Assembly (NCBI GenBank): GCA_037074705.1
Contig: CM073594.1
Coordinates: forward strand, 74,510,509 to 74,574,508
From: Zhengitettix transpicula
Taxonomy: Eukaryota; Arthropoda; Insecta; Orthoptera; Tetrigidae
DNA: 64,000 bases
Direction of reading: 5' to 3'
Position numbers and translations under genes: made by a program. Position 1 is the stretch's first letter. Each line of letters begins with the position of its first letter. The notes below the pieces were generated by a model. It was not told the DNA's origin. It did not search any database and saw only the letters and a program-made list of their open reading frames with translations. Below, piece after piece: positions 1 to 10,835 of this stretch.

Positions 1-1235
1 CTCGACCACATGGACCACACTCACTCACCCAAACCACCCTCCATCTATATGTCTGTCGTGCAGTGTGCGTAATAAAATAATCCGCCAGTGTCACAAACTA
101 ACAAACATCCCCATCCCCACAGTTCACCAATGTCCGTTTTCACACCCTCCATGTCACCACATCCCATGATATGGGAGGGTGCGCGGGTTTCCCATTAAGT
201 GTAGCGCCAGATTCGGGAGTGGTGATAGTAGCTTGGGTGAGTGTGTGTGTGTGTGTGTGTGGACGGTTCGGGTTTTATTTCCCTTGTGTTTTGGGGGATG
301 AGAAGGGGGTGGAAGGGTCAGAGGATTCAATTCAACTTCTCTCGCTTGTGAAGCTAGAAATGGTATTGGGAGGATTTTTAGTGCCACTTGGAGTTGCAAG
401 GAAAAGCCTTGGCTGTCACTCTGGGTTTTCCCTCTAAAACCTCCCTAGAACATCAGTCCGCAGATTGGCGAAAATACCCCTTCAAAAAACCATCAGCCAT
501 TTCTACGCCACTTGTCACAACTATCAGAAACTACACACTTCATGCGATGTCAAGTGATAGCTGAACTGAATAGAAAATATTTTTTAAAGGGAAGGGACGT
601 TTCGTTTAACAACCCAGTGTGTTTTTCTTTATTGGAGTCCGTAGGATGAGAGGAAGAGGTGATGTTGCTTCTGAGGAAGCAAGTGTCAAGAAGACAACGA
701 GGGGGCCATGACAGGTGACAGGGCCAAGACATCCTTTGGGGATTCCACGAAAGGAAGGGGATGCCAAAAAGCTTAGTAAAAGTTGTCGCTGGAGAGTCTC
801 GAAGGACGAATCACGCTACAGTGACACACAACGTTTAAAGAGCCTTGGTTTAAAATTTTTTTTTCATCTATCTAAAAGTAAGCGGTGGAAACCTGATGAA
901 GGTCAACACACGGTACCAACAGCTACTTTCTTCAACCATGGACATTTATTGTTTCCTCAACCTACCGTACATAAAAAGATCATAGTCGAGTGTCTGCGAC
1001 ACAAAATACTGATCACGCGTCTGTGGGCTGGAGGACTCGATTGTCATACTTAGCTGTTAGTGTTGTTGGAAGTCCAGTTGCAGGGAGAATCAAGGGGGGG
1101 TATGAAAAATATATCTCCGTATATTGAACTTGTGGAGGAGGAAATGCAAGTTCTCTATACTTTGATTTCTTACAGTTTTCTTTGAAAGAGCAAGTTTTCT
1201 TCTACGTTTTAACAAAGAATTTGTGTTTCAAGGAA
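1..1235. other. Intergenic or intronic stretch, no gene recognised
   Basis: I see no recognisable coding region. The longest open frames (up to about 110 codons near 715-1053) show no family motif. A short GT microsatellite lies at 239-260. The stretch ends where the first hairpin-rich repeat copy begins. Confidence 0.5.
239..260. repeat. (GT)n microsatellite
   Basis: About 11 uninterrupted GT units are directly visible. Confidence 0.95.
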
Positions 1236-1700
1236 GCCTGCGAGAGAATTCTCTCGCAGTTGAACCTTCCCAGAGAGCTCTGGCGGAGGCTACCTTTGGG
1301 GATGCCTTCACATCTCTCTTGTTGCTTTGAACTAAGGTTCCGACATGCCTGTCTTGAGAGGTGTATGTTCCGGGGTAGAAGACCTTGGGCATACGATAAG
1401 AGTTGTCCACTATTCCTATTGGAATAATCGGCCAGCTGCCTCCTAAGCCGGTCAAAGTAAGGAGAGGGAAAAGCTGTGACCCCACAGCTAACCCCTCTCC
1501 CGCCATTGGAAGGGCTTGGGACAAGTACCAAATGCCCGACCTACCTGATGCAAGCTTTTCTAGGGGTTTCCCTGCATCACTTTAAGGCGAATTGCCGGGT
1601 AGGATCCTTAAACCATAGCCCGAGGGCCCTAGTTAAGCCTTGGCTACCTTCCTCTACCATTTGGATTATCCTCATGTAGCCTGTTACCTAAAAAAAAAAG
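1236..1700 (+). repeat. Hairpin-rich poly(A) repeat, copy 1 (internally deleted)
   Basis: This is the first of about 14 copies of one interspersed family. It opens with the palindrome at 1238-1259 (CTGCGAGAGAAT then TCTCTCGCAG). It continues through the shared landmarks GGGCATACG, CAGCTGCCTCCTAA, GGGACAAGTACC, GTAGGATCCTTAAACC and GTTAAGCCTTGGCTACC, then ends in CATGTAGCCTGTTACC followed by an A run. About 60 bp that other copies carry between TTCCTCTACC and the GGATTA block are missing, so this copy has an internal deletion. I cannot assign the family to a named SINE or LINE. Confidence 0.8.
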
Positions 1701-2449
1701 AAATTGTGTTTGGTCTGTTTCATGTTTGTGTGTTTTTAACGTCTTTATTTCTGATTTGTGTAGTTTCAAGTTATGTTCTTGATTGCTATGTTTAACTGGT
1801 CCTGTTCCTCAGAAGATTGGATTTATGGAACAATTAAATAAGTTATGAATTGGTGTTGATGTGATCTATCTTTTCCGTAAGTCCATCTACAAGGGGTTGA
1901 GGGGGGGGGGGTGATAAGGACTACGTCACGCAAATCAGTTAAATACACAAGTAAATAATATATGAAATATATTAAATCGAAAATAAATTATAATAAATAT
2001 ATATAGGATATTATAATTATTAATCAGAAAATTGATTTGTTTTCGAAAATAAACGAAAACTATAAATGTGATCAAAATCCTTTAATATAATGGGCTCTTT
2101 CTTCCTATCTTCCTATTGAGCTAGCCGTACATTTCGGGGAATTCTGACATAGAGAGTCAGAGGGGTGAAGGGGTGTGGAAGGAGGATCCGATATATATTT
2201 TTTTTTTTGCTGGGGGTGTGTTATTGGCGTTGCTTGTGTCCACCAGGACGAGGCTTCCAATTAAAAAGCCGTCAATCTCATCCTCCCTTCAAATCCCCAA
2301 TCCCAGTCCCAATCCCTGGACCACCACAGAGGCTGCTGACATCTGACGCTTCTCAAAAAGAGCAATAAGGAAGGGGTGGGTCACAACACAGACTGGTCGC
2401 TTCCAGTCTGCCGCCTGCCTTTCTTCCTATTGCATATATATATATATAT
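1701..2449. other. AT-rich intergenic stretch
   Basis: No gene is seen. It holds an 11-G run at 1901-1911, AT-rich sequence at 1920-2090, and a TA microsatellite at 2434-2450 that is probably the target of the adjoining LTR element. Confidence 0.5.
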
Positions 2450-3482
2450 AATAATTAAAGAGAGTAAATGAATTAAATTGCCTCACGTTGGGCGCCAATT
2501 TATGTAATAATTAAAAGGTAATTTTAATTAAAAGAATTAATTAACAAAATTATTAAGATCTAAAAATTTATTCTTTAAAAGTACAAATGGTAATCCCTAC
2601 TTTATACGCCGAATTTCATCAAGTTAACAAACAAATATTTTATTTCAATTTTGCAATTCGTGGTGTTCTAGGAAAAATACAACTTTATGTTTTACAAACA
2701 AATACGTCGAAATTCTCTTTATTTCAGGGTCATTACTGGGTTTGATAGTAAGAACAATCCAGTTTAATAAACTAACATTAATTCAAACTCATTGAAGCTA
2801 ACTTAATACAATATGAAAATAAACGAAATGAGAGAAACTAAATGAAAAGAAAAACGAACGAAATCTGACTTCTACCTTTAATCCTCGTTTACAGATGTTA
2901 AATAATTGTCTTGTACTCACGAATGTCTTTCTGGCACCAGATCTGATTCTTGGAGTTTGAGGACAACACTCACTAAAAAAGGCCATTATTCACAGATTCT
3001 ACACAATAAAATTTTAATACACTCTGTCGATATTCTCGTTTTCTGCCACCTGGAACTTTGGATCAGCCGCCCCTCATTCAGCCCTCGAACATTGTTTTCT
3101 CCTTGATGCCTCTATGCAAAATTTAGTTCAGTCTGAGTGAAGGAAAAACTTTTGCTTCCAAATTTGCGACTATTATTTCTCTCCGTTAAAACTGTTTACT
3201 CGCGTTTTATGTAAACAACTAGATCTCGCTAATCATACTTTTAAATCAGCATCCACATTTTACGATTTCAGTTCCCGACGCAGACTATTCTGTTTTGCGT
3301 CTCGCCGCAGACTGATCTCTTTCGCCCCTCGCCGCAGACTGACTAACTCTCGTACAGAACACAGTTCGCAACAAAGGCTCCGCCGACACAGAGTTACCGT
3401 CCATTGTTGTTCTTTGGCAACTCGTACCGCTAACAGGTCAATTTAATTAAAACGATTAATGGCCTCTTTAATTGGTATTAGA
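2450..3482 (-). mobile_element. LTR element A: LTR plus primer-binding-site unit
   Basis: Read on the minus strand, an LTR of about 980 bp runs from 3482 (TCTAATACC, a variant of TGTAATACC in sister copies) to the terminus TTATTACA at 2503. Directly beyond it lies TGGCGCCCAACGTGAGGC (2480-2497), which matches the lysine-tRNA primer-binding site used by gypsy-type elements. About 30 bp later the element stops in TA repeats. No gag, pol or second LTR follows. The core GAACGAAATCTGAC near 2853-2867 is shared with elements D and E, and in slightly changed form with B, F, G and H. TA repeats flank both ends, which fits a preference for TATATA targets but hides any duplication. Confidence 0.75.
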
Positions 3483-3540
3483 ATATATATATATATATAT
3501 ATATATGTAGATCGGAAAGATTACAAAGTATAATTCAGTT

Positions 3541-3650
3541 AAATGGGTCGGGATGGATAGATATCCATCGGACCGGGAATCGAACTCGGGATTCCAGGAT
3601 TGTACACGGGGCGCTCTAACAATCGCCTGCCTCCAAACCGGTTGGTAATT
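3541..3650 (-). repeat. tRNA-derived SINE-like segment
   Basis: The minus strand carries a tRNA-like promoter pair. A GAGTTCGATTCCCGG B-box-like block sits near 3573-3590. About 30 bp upstream is an A-box-like GGCAGGCGATTGTTAGAGCG near 3610-3632. This is the layout of a tRNA head in a SINE. The acceptor stem does not close convincingly, so it is not called as a functional tRNA. Confidence 0.5.
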
Positions 3651-3782
3651 TAATTTTGAAATAATTTAGGACTCTGCAGTGTTATAAAAATAAACATTTG
3701 ATAATAATAATGCTAATATAGACCTTTATTCAGAAAAACTTAAAAACGGAACTTAAACTAAGTAAATTTGAATTTTAAAATG

Positions 3783-4400
3783 CCAATCGTTTCGACGCGC
3801 ATTAGCGTCTTTTAAAGGGTAATAACTTAACACTGGAAAATAATCAAGAAACTAAAATCTAAGATAAAAGCTTAGAGCCAATTAGCTTAAAACAATACAC
3901 CTCATAACTTGTAACTTTCTGTGTCATTTTTAATATCAACAGTATTTGTGTGATTTTAAATATACAGCATTTCAAAAATTAACTTTTCATAACAATGTTG
4001 TTTATAACAACAAAATGTTAAAATAGTGTCTTTTTTTATTTATGGCCAACCAAAAATAATTTTAAATACTGGTATTAAAAAACTTAAATCTAATTTCCCA
4101 GTGTCATCTTGTAAACATGGTAAAATCACCAAACATTGTATAGAATTAGATTTTGGAAGCAGCACCTCCATTTTAGCCAGAGAATCACATTATTGGAAAA
4201 GATTATTTTCTGAAATGTTGTATATTAAAAATCACACAAATACTGTTAATATTAAAAATGACAGAGAAAGTCTCAAAAAGTATGTGATGTTTTGTTTTTA
4301 AGTTGGCTCTGAGTTTTTATCTTTGATTTTAGTCGTTGTTAAGTTTATGTCTTAAGTTATTCGCCGTTAGAACAAGACGCATCGAAACGTCGGGAATTTT
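3783..4400 (+). mobile_element. Penelope-like element relic with inverted terminal arms
   Basis: Two arms of about 100 bp (3783-3889 and 4300-4395) are diverged inverted copies of each other. Shared blocks include TCGTTTCGA(C/T)GCG, the AATAACTTAA region, AAGATAAAA and AGAGCCAA. Each arm carries the TCGAAACG signature seen in the long-terminal-repeat-like ends of Penelope-like elements. Between them lies a GIY-YIG-like coding fragment. Inverted as well as direct terminal repeats are known for Penelope-like elements. The reverse transcriptase part is missing. Confidence 0.6.
4026..4301 (+). pseudogene. Penelope-like GIY-YIG endonuclease C-terminal fragment
   Basis: The open frame of 91 codons contains TKHCIELDF followed by SILARESHYWKRLFSEMLYIK and then NHTNTVN. 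This matches the C-terminal half of the GIY-YIG endonuclease of Penelope-like retroelements: the 'A.HC...H/DF' segment, the acidic residue in the E.HYWKRLF.E helix, and the trailing NT.N block. The GIY and YIG strands and the catalytic Arg lie upstream in full elements and are not recognisable here; the CKHGK segment may be a decayed remnant. The fragment is far shorter than a full Penelope-like protein of about 700-1000 residues and is surely non-functional. The family assignment rests on motif recognition, without a database search. Confidence 0.7.
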
Positions 4401-6205
4401 TAATGTCTAATTTACTTACGTTTGTCTGTATAAAGGCAGTTTTTAGCATTGCTATAAATTGTTTTTGATGTACCAAAAGTAAAAATAGTAATATTGGTAC
4501 TTTTGGTTCTTAAAAAAATTATTTTAAAACACTACAAGTCTCAAATTCGTCTATGGTTCACCTGATGACATTCTAAATTACGGACGCGACGTTGTGAAAT
4601 TTTATTTTTATTATTTTTTCACTGACCTGCGGCGAATTTATTTACTTAACGTAAAAATTAAAATACTGTCTGCTAATCGTATTTCTTACTAACCCTTTTT
4701 TGAAGTTTACGCCATCCGCCCTACATCTCTGTCTGACTGTCCATGATCACTGGCTCTCGGGCTCCACAGGGGTAAACGCAAAAGTGTTTTGTGATGGCTG
4801 CCGTTAAATTTTATGGGTTATTCTCCCCCGAGAGGCCGTATTAATCTGGACAGCGATCACCCCCGTTACTATATAAAATATATAAATATTAATTTTTTCC
4901 CGTCATACGTCGACCCAGTTTTACCCCCTTTAGTGCATTCCATTCACCTATCAGTCCATTTATCAACCCTCCATCAAACTTTATTCCAAATTATTTTTTC
5001 TGCTTACTGAAGGAGGGGCGCGGATGGCGTTTGTCTCTCCCGTCATCATAAAATCATGGGTAGTTTTTTTTACGTTAAAAATATAAATGATATATTTCTC
5101 TTCTTCTGAGGGCGTGTGTCTGAGAGGCCGATGAGTTCACCGACGCCATAATTTTTTACGATGACATAAAGAATATTTTTATTTTATTTTTAATTCCAGT
5201 AGTGACGAAGAATGGCTGAGGGGTGAATAGGGGTGGTGTGGGACACGGTGTTATAGGCGTAGATACGCTGGATCGAAGTTGGAGATTTTTTTATATAGCA
5301 AGGGTTGGTGTGTGAGCGTGAAAACATGTCTACGCGTGTTTGTACCAAACAGGGTGTGTGTGGGGAGAATATTATTATTTTTACACCCCTCTCCGCCATA
5401 CGGTTATGGAGAACGGGCGACGATACACTGATAGTGAAAGCGGGGGTGGGTGAAGCTATAAAATGTGCCAGAGGTACGTGAGTGAGACCGACTGATAGAC
5501 AGATGAGGGGTGGAAGTGCGGAGGTTCGATAGCCGATTTATGAGGGTGGATGTCGTCGGTTTCGTGGTTCGGCGGATGAATACCCGATATACATATATAT
5601 TTTTCTCTATATCACGGCTCGTAAAAATAATAATTAATGACGCGCCGCCGTTAAAAAAAAGCCGAATGCACCGTGGCGGGGTAACAGGGGTGGTTTTATA
5701 TTTTCCATCGAGGCCACGAAGCGAAAAAAAAAAATTGTATGACGAGCGAAGGACACGAGAAAAAAAAATGTCTGCGCGTGTCAGCGAGTTGTGCTAGAAC
5801 AAGAGTGGGAGGTAGTAATTTGCAATTGAAATAAATATAAGGGTGGAATGAAAGAGAGACAGATTTAAAAAAAACAGTCCACGTTCTATCATTTTCCCCA
5901 CTCTGATACATTTTTAACCATATTTTTATCCACTAGCGTGGCCCCCTTAATTACACTTTCAGTTCCATTTTAAATTCCAATACTTAGTCCGTTCCGTGCC
6001 TTCAATTCCACGCAGACATTCAGGCAAAAGGTTGCAATTTACTTCCCCTGTCTCATGTTCGTCATCTTGACAATTTTAATCAGTTTTGTAACCCTGCACA
6101 GGTTTTTAATAATTTTACATCTCCATTGGGTCGATAATTTAGCTACAATAATCTATAAAAATAAATAGTATAACTTTACAAATCAATTACAATCCACAAA
6201 ATCAC

Positions 6206-6207
<2 letters not shown>
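4401..6207. other. Unique stretch, no gene recognised
   Basis: Mixed AT-rich and CG-containing sequence. Open frames of 65-95 codons lie at 4813-5010, 5190-5399 (minus) and 5510-5797, but none has family motifs. No poly-A-tailed or LTR-like ends are seen. Base composition from about 4690 to 5800 is less AT-rich than the neighbours, so host-derived noncoding DNA is possible. Confidence 0.4.
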
Positions 6208-6269
<62 letters not shown>

Positions 6270-6270
6270 A

Positions 6271-6336
<66 letters not shown>
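6208..6336. repeat. Compound microsatellite (CT)n(CA)n(TA)n
   Basis: About 24 CT units (6208-6256) pass into CA units with one AA interruption (6256-6289), then into about 23 TA units (6290-6336). The TA block adjoins the end of LTR element B. Confidence 0.95.
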
Positions 6337-6339
<3 letters not shown>

Positions 6340-7291
6340 AATAATTAATGGCGATCTAATTAAATATTTTTTAACAAAATATTATTTAATTAATGTTACA
6401 ATTAATTTGCCCAACGTTGACACGCCGAAATTAAATAATTACAAAACTTAACAAACAAATATTTTATTTAGAATTTAATTGGGCCTTCGAAGTAAAAAAT
6501 ACATTTATATTTATAGAAATTTATAACATTATCTCTGAGGTTAAATATATTTAAAGTTTCATTGTTTAGAAATTTGATAACTCTTCTCTCAGGATCGTTT
6601 AACTGGGCTTGATAAGTAAAGAACAATCATAGAATTTATAAATTAAGAAATTAACAAACAAAACCAAAATGAGACGAACGAAATCAGAAGAATACCTTTA
6701 ACTATCGTTTACAAACTTAATTAACTTGATTTCTACTTACAAAAATGTTCGGCTGGTAAGTGACTTAGTTTCCTCGGCTCGGTCTCGCAATTTACACTAA
6801 AAAGGCCATGAATCACTGACTCTACATTTGATTATCAAACACACGGTCGTAGTTATTGAATTTTCCTCCGGGAACTGGATCTGCTGCAACTCCGGATCAT
6901 CAGCCAGACATATCGTTAAACATTGTCTTTATGTGGAAAATGTAGATCTCAATACACGTCGGAATCTTAACGTGGCGCTAAATATTTGATTATTTTTGCT
7001 GTTTTTACAAAGTATTTCGCTGTCCAAACTTTATACTTGGATTTAAACTTGGAACTTCCCCGGTTGAATTATATACTCTGAGCCACGCTGTTAGTTACAC
7101 AGAATTTTGCTCCCTCTCCCGACCACAATATCAGACAGACTCGCCTTCCTCTCCCAGCTACAATTTCAGACAGACTGTTTCAGAAGAAACCTTCGCGGCC
7201 TAACAAAGCCGACACATTTTTGTCTTTGAAGAATTGGTACCGCTAACAATCCAATTATTAAAATCATTACTGGCCTCTAATTAGTATTACA
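6337..7291 (-). mobile_element. LTR element B with primer-site unit
   Basis: On the minus strand it begins TGTAATACTAATTAGAGGCC at 7291 and ends ATTATTACA at 6337. A primer-site-like block (GGCGTGTCAACGTTGGGC, 6409-6426) lies about 70 bp before the far end, so one extra unit follows the LTR body. GAACGAAATC (about 6674) and TACCTTTAAC..TCGTTTAC landmarks match elements A and D. Both ends abut ATAT, so any duplication is hidden in TA repeat. There is no coding sequence. Confidence 0.7.
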
Positions 7292-7297
7292 ATATAT

Positions 7298-8386
7298 TGT
7301 GGTAATTAAAATGTTATAATTGATTAATTAACAAAATTTGAACTCGTATTGTGGGCGGCGTAAAAACACACGAGTTGTATACGAGAATATGTGGCAATAA
7401 TGCATGCTTGCTGGGATTGTCGAAGTGCGTTTGCTAGACGCAGAGCTCCAGTTTTGTGGGGAGCAGTGCTCCAGAGTGTATGGTAGGAGACAGTAGAGAA
7501 ATGACATAAACTCAGAAAGTGTGTGGCTGTATATAGTCTAATAGCTATAATATCCAGAACTATCTACAGTTTTTGAGTCTATTAGCGAATAACTGCAACA
7601 ATACAAAGCCGACTATTATTTTCCCTGAGGCGGAATAGTTCGGAGTCTAGCTTAAATTCATGAGTTAGACATTTTTCTTCAATTATTGGGAGCCCCAGAT
7701 TATTGCATCCAGCAGATAACAAACGTTTGAGTGTGGTAGTAGGATTTTGGTAGAAGGAACAGCGAAGCTAGTGAAGTGAGTCAATTTGGCAAGCAGTATG
7801 TGTTGCCCATTCTAAAAAGTGTTAATAATTGTGTGTGTGAACGAGCCCATGTCCTTGGTACAAGAAAACATTAAGGTAAAACTGCACAACTTACTATCTG
7901 TAAACCCGCGAGTAAATAATATTATCGTCCGATTTCCGAGTTCAGATTTTAAATTTCATATCTCATATTTTGTATTGTAATGTTATAGTGATTGTTTGAA
8001 ATACTGCCTTGATAGCTTTGTGAATTTGATTGTTTAATAAGTGTTCTTTATTGAAGGCCCGGTGATCGGCCCTCAGAAATAGCCGTGGTATATTTGTAAA
8101 GTATTAATATGTGATTTAAATAATTTTCTTTAATCAATTAATTTGTTTGCATACTTAAAATATTTATTTCTTTTTAGTTAAAACATTCGATCATTTTAAA
8201 GTAAATACTACAAAATACGAGTAGAAACCTCAACGTGAGGCTTTATTTGAATTAAATCATTGTAAAATTAGTAATACTACAAATTGACACCTCTACGTTT
8301 TTAATTTAATTGTTTAAAATGTAAATCATTACAAATTGGCGCCCAACTTGGCGATTTAAATTGTTTATTTATTTTGAATACTACTA
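7298..8386 (+). mobile_element. LTR element C with three tandem primer-site units
   Basis: It begins TGTGGTAATTAAAATG at 7298, six bases (ATATAT) after element B, and runs on the plus strand. The body shares TCTTTATTGAAGGCCC and CGGCCCT..AGCCGTGG (8045-8090) with element H. Near the 3' end, the boundary TACTACA or ATTACA followed by a primer-site-like block occurs three times, about 60 bp apart: CAACGTGAGGC (about 8231), GACACCTCTACG (about 8286) and TGGCGCCCAACTTGGCGA (about 8336). It stops in TATATA. No gag-pol is present. The three units differ from one another, so the tandem arrangement is not recent. Confidence 0.65.
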
Positions 8387-8814
8387 TATATATACTTATT
8401 TTTATATTTATGTTTTAAAATATTTGCTTTTGTTGATGAATGTGGCTAAATTATCAGCCGAAAGCTCCTTGGTTTAAAATGAATGAAAAAGGTATTGGAG
8501 TTCGAAAATTATATATGGGGATTGATTAAAAACCTATGTGGGGGGTTATGTTACAAATATAACAAATTCAAAACCAGTCATATTAAACTTATAATCCTCA
8601 AAATATAAAACAGTTTAATCTTGTTTACCCGATGGCTAAGCGGTTATATTTGTGCAAAAAACTCTTTCAAAGGACATTGTGGGGGGACCCTTCGACCAAG
8701 TTTTAGTTGCTGTAAGCGGCTTTGATTAAGTAGTGGGGTTGTTCCTCATCAGAGGAAACTATCGAAAGAATTTTTATAACAGTCCACTAATAATACGACG
8801 TAATTACAGATGTC
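8387..8814. other. AT-rich stretch, no gene recognised
   Basis: Only low-complexity and unassigned sequence. I see no repeat boundary or coding motif. Confidence 0.4.
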
Positions 8815-9005
8815 CTCATTGGAACAGTCGGCCAGATGCCGCCTAAATTAGTCACGGAACGAAGAAGGGAATGCTGCGACCCTACAGCAAACCCCTCTCC
8901 CGACATCGAAAGGGCGTGGGAAAAATAATTCAAATTCATTCCTATTTTATTAAAGGTGCGTTGCCACCACGTTTATTACCCTCGTGTAGCCTGTCACTCT
9001 AAAAG
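8815..9005 (+). repeat. Hairpin-rich poly(A) repeat, copy 2 (fragment)
   Basis: It runs from CATTGGAACAGTCGGCCAG through GGAATGCTGCGACCC and CTCTCCCGACATCG, then jumps to TATTAAAGG..GTTGCC and CTCGTGTAGCCTGTC. Both the 5' part and a middle block of about 200 bp are missing. Confidence 0.75.
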
Positions 9006-9800
9006 AAACCTAAAATAAACTTCAAAAAATTCGGTGCTTGAAAAAAAGGACAGTCAAAGGGATCAGAGGAAAGCATATGGAAAGAAGAGATCGGTGAGTA
9101 CGGTCCTTGGGAGAATAAGGGAGGAGAAGCTTGCAGTGTGACGTCAGCGGAGGAGTCGTGTAAGAGCCTAGAAGTGAAGGACACAGGAAAGGAGTAAACT
9201 GAGGATTCAGAGAATAAATTTCTTGACATAACATGAGAAAGCAGTTGCGGCAACAAAGAGTTGGCAATCATAAGCAGATAGTCAGACGTTTTAGTAACTT
9301 GAAAAAATTCGAAGAGGATTAACAAAGAATAATAAATAAATGCTCTAATAAAAGAGCAGAACTTTACTGAGACAGCTGCGGAATCAACACTACGTCACTG
9401 TACTGGACAAACAACTCGTCAAACTCCGAAAATACTCCTTGAATTACCGGTAAAACAAAAAAAAATCAACTACTCAATCTTCAGAGTAACTTCCTACAAG
9501 TAAATTGGCTAAAAATGTAAAGCGCTGATGATTTTCATTTAAATACCACGTCGCAGAAGAATAAATAGATCATGAAAGAAGATATACGAAGAAAAGTCCA
9601 CGTAAAAAGGTGGTTTAAATGGAGGGGTTTAAAAGGACCAAAAGTCGGATAAATGAAACAAAAAAATCGACACGGAAATCAAGGAACACGCCGGGTTAGA
9701 GCGGAAATTAAAATAATAATAAAAATAGTCCGAATAATAGTGATATTAATAATAGACTAGTTCAATTTGGATGTAACGAAAGATTCTAGAGAATAGTATT
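9006..9800. other. Unassigned stretch
   Basis: A minus-strand open frame of 108 codons (8999-9325) is leucine- and serine-rich with no motif and probably reflects purine-rich DNA on the other strand. Nothing else is recognised. Confidence 0.4.
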
Positions 9801-10325
9801 TCTTTTTTTTTATGGCAACAGGCTACATGAGGGTAATCCACATTGGGCAACTCCCCTTTAATAGAAGAGATTTCAAAGGGGGGATGCGGAAGGGTAGAGG
9901 AAGGTAGCCAAGGGTTAACTAGGGCCCCCGGGCGATATGTTAAGGATCCTACCCGGCATTCGCCTAAAAGTAATGCACGGAAAACCCTAGAAAAACCTGC
10001 ATCAGGTAGGTCGGGCATTGGGTACTTGTCCCACGACCTTCCGATAGCGGGAGACGAGATTTTTGTGGGGACGCAGCATTCCCTTCTCCGTGCCTCGAGT
10101 AGTTTAGGAGGCAGCTGGCCGACTATTCAAATGGGAATAGTGGACATCTCCTACCGTATGCCCAAGGTCTGTGACCATGTAACATACAATTTTAAAAACA
10201 GGACGAGGTGCCTCGGCTTGTGGGAACCTTAGTTCAAAAACGGAGAGGAAAAGGCAACCCCATAGATAGCCCCTTCGTGTCTCTCCTACAAGGTTCTGCC
10301 TGCGAGAGAATAGTCCTCGCAGACC
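9801..10325 (-). repeat. Hairpin-rich poly(A) repeat, copy 3
   Basis: A nearly full-length inverted copy. The T run (9803-9811) and GGCAACAGGCTACATGAGGG mark the 3' tail, and the hairpin TGCGAGAGAATAGTCCTCGCA (10300-10321) marks the 5' head. It is joined head to tail to copy 4 with a period of about 539 bp. Confidence 0.85.
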
Positions 10326-10340
10326 TATCTATGAATAGTA

Positions 10341-10835
10341 ATTTTTTTTTTAGGGCAACAGGCTACATGAGGGTGATCCACATTGGGCAACTCCCCTTTA
10401 ATAGCATAGGAAGGAATTTGAAAGGGGGGATGCGGAAGGGTAGAGGAAGGTAGCCAAGGGTTAACTACGGCCCCCGGGCTATGGTTTAAGGATCCTACCC
10501 GGCATTCGCCTAAAGAAATGCAGGGAAAACCCTAGAAAAACCTGCATCGGGTAGGTCGGGCATTGGGTACTTGTCCCACGCCCTTCCGATAGCGGGAGAG
10601 GTGTTTGCTGTGGGGACGCAGCATTCCCTTCTCCGTGCCTCGACCAGTTTAGGAGGCAGATAGCCGACTATTCCAATGGGAATAGCGAACAAATCTTACC
10701 GTATGCCCAAGGTCTGCGACCCCGGAACATACACCTCTCAAAACAGGCCGAGGTGCCGCGGCTTGTGGGAACCTTAGTTCAAAAACGAAGAGGAAAAGGC
10801 ATATTCAAAGGTAGCCCCTTCGTATCACTCCTCAG
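10341..10835 (-). repeat. Hairpin-rich poly(A) repeat, copy 4
   Basis: Same orientation as copy 3 and closely similar, from the T run and AGGGCAACAGGCTACATG to GGTAGCCCCTTCGTATCACTC. It lacks the terminal hairpin. The short link GAATAGTA between and after the copies may be a relic of that hairpin. Confidence 0.85.

Noticed and set aside
3541..3650. A possible functional tRNA gene
   Set aside because: A- and B-box-like segments are present, but the acceptor and anticodon stems do not close, so it is treated as SINE-like.
6208..6336. CRISPR-like or functional repeat array
   Set aside because: It is a simple compound dinucleotide microsatellite. No spaced direct repeats of CRISPR type occur anywhere, and the DNA is animal.
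9843..10232. Open frames of 80-130 codons in other copies of the hairpin-rich repeat
   Set aside because: All are fragments of the same non-coding repeat on either strand, with no protein family motif.
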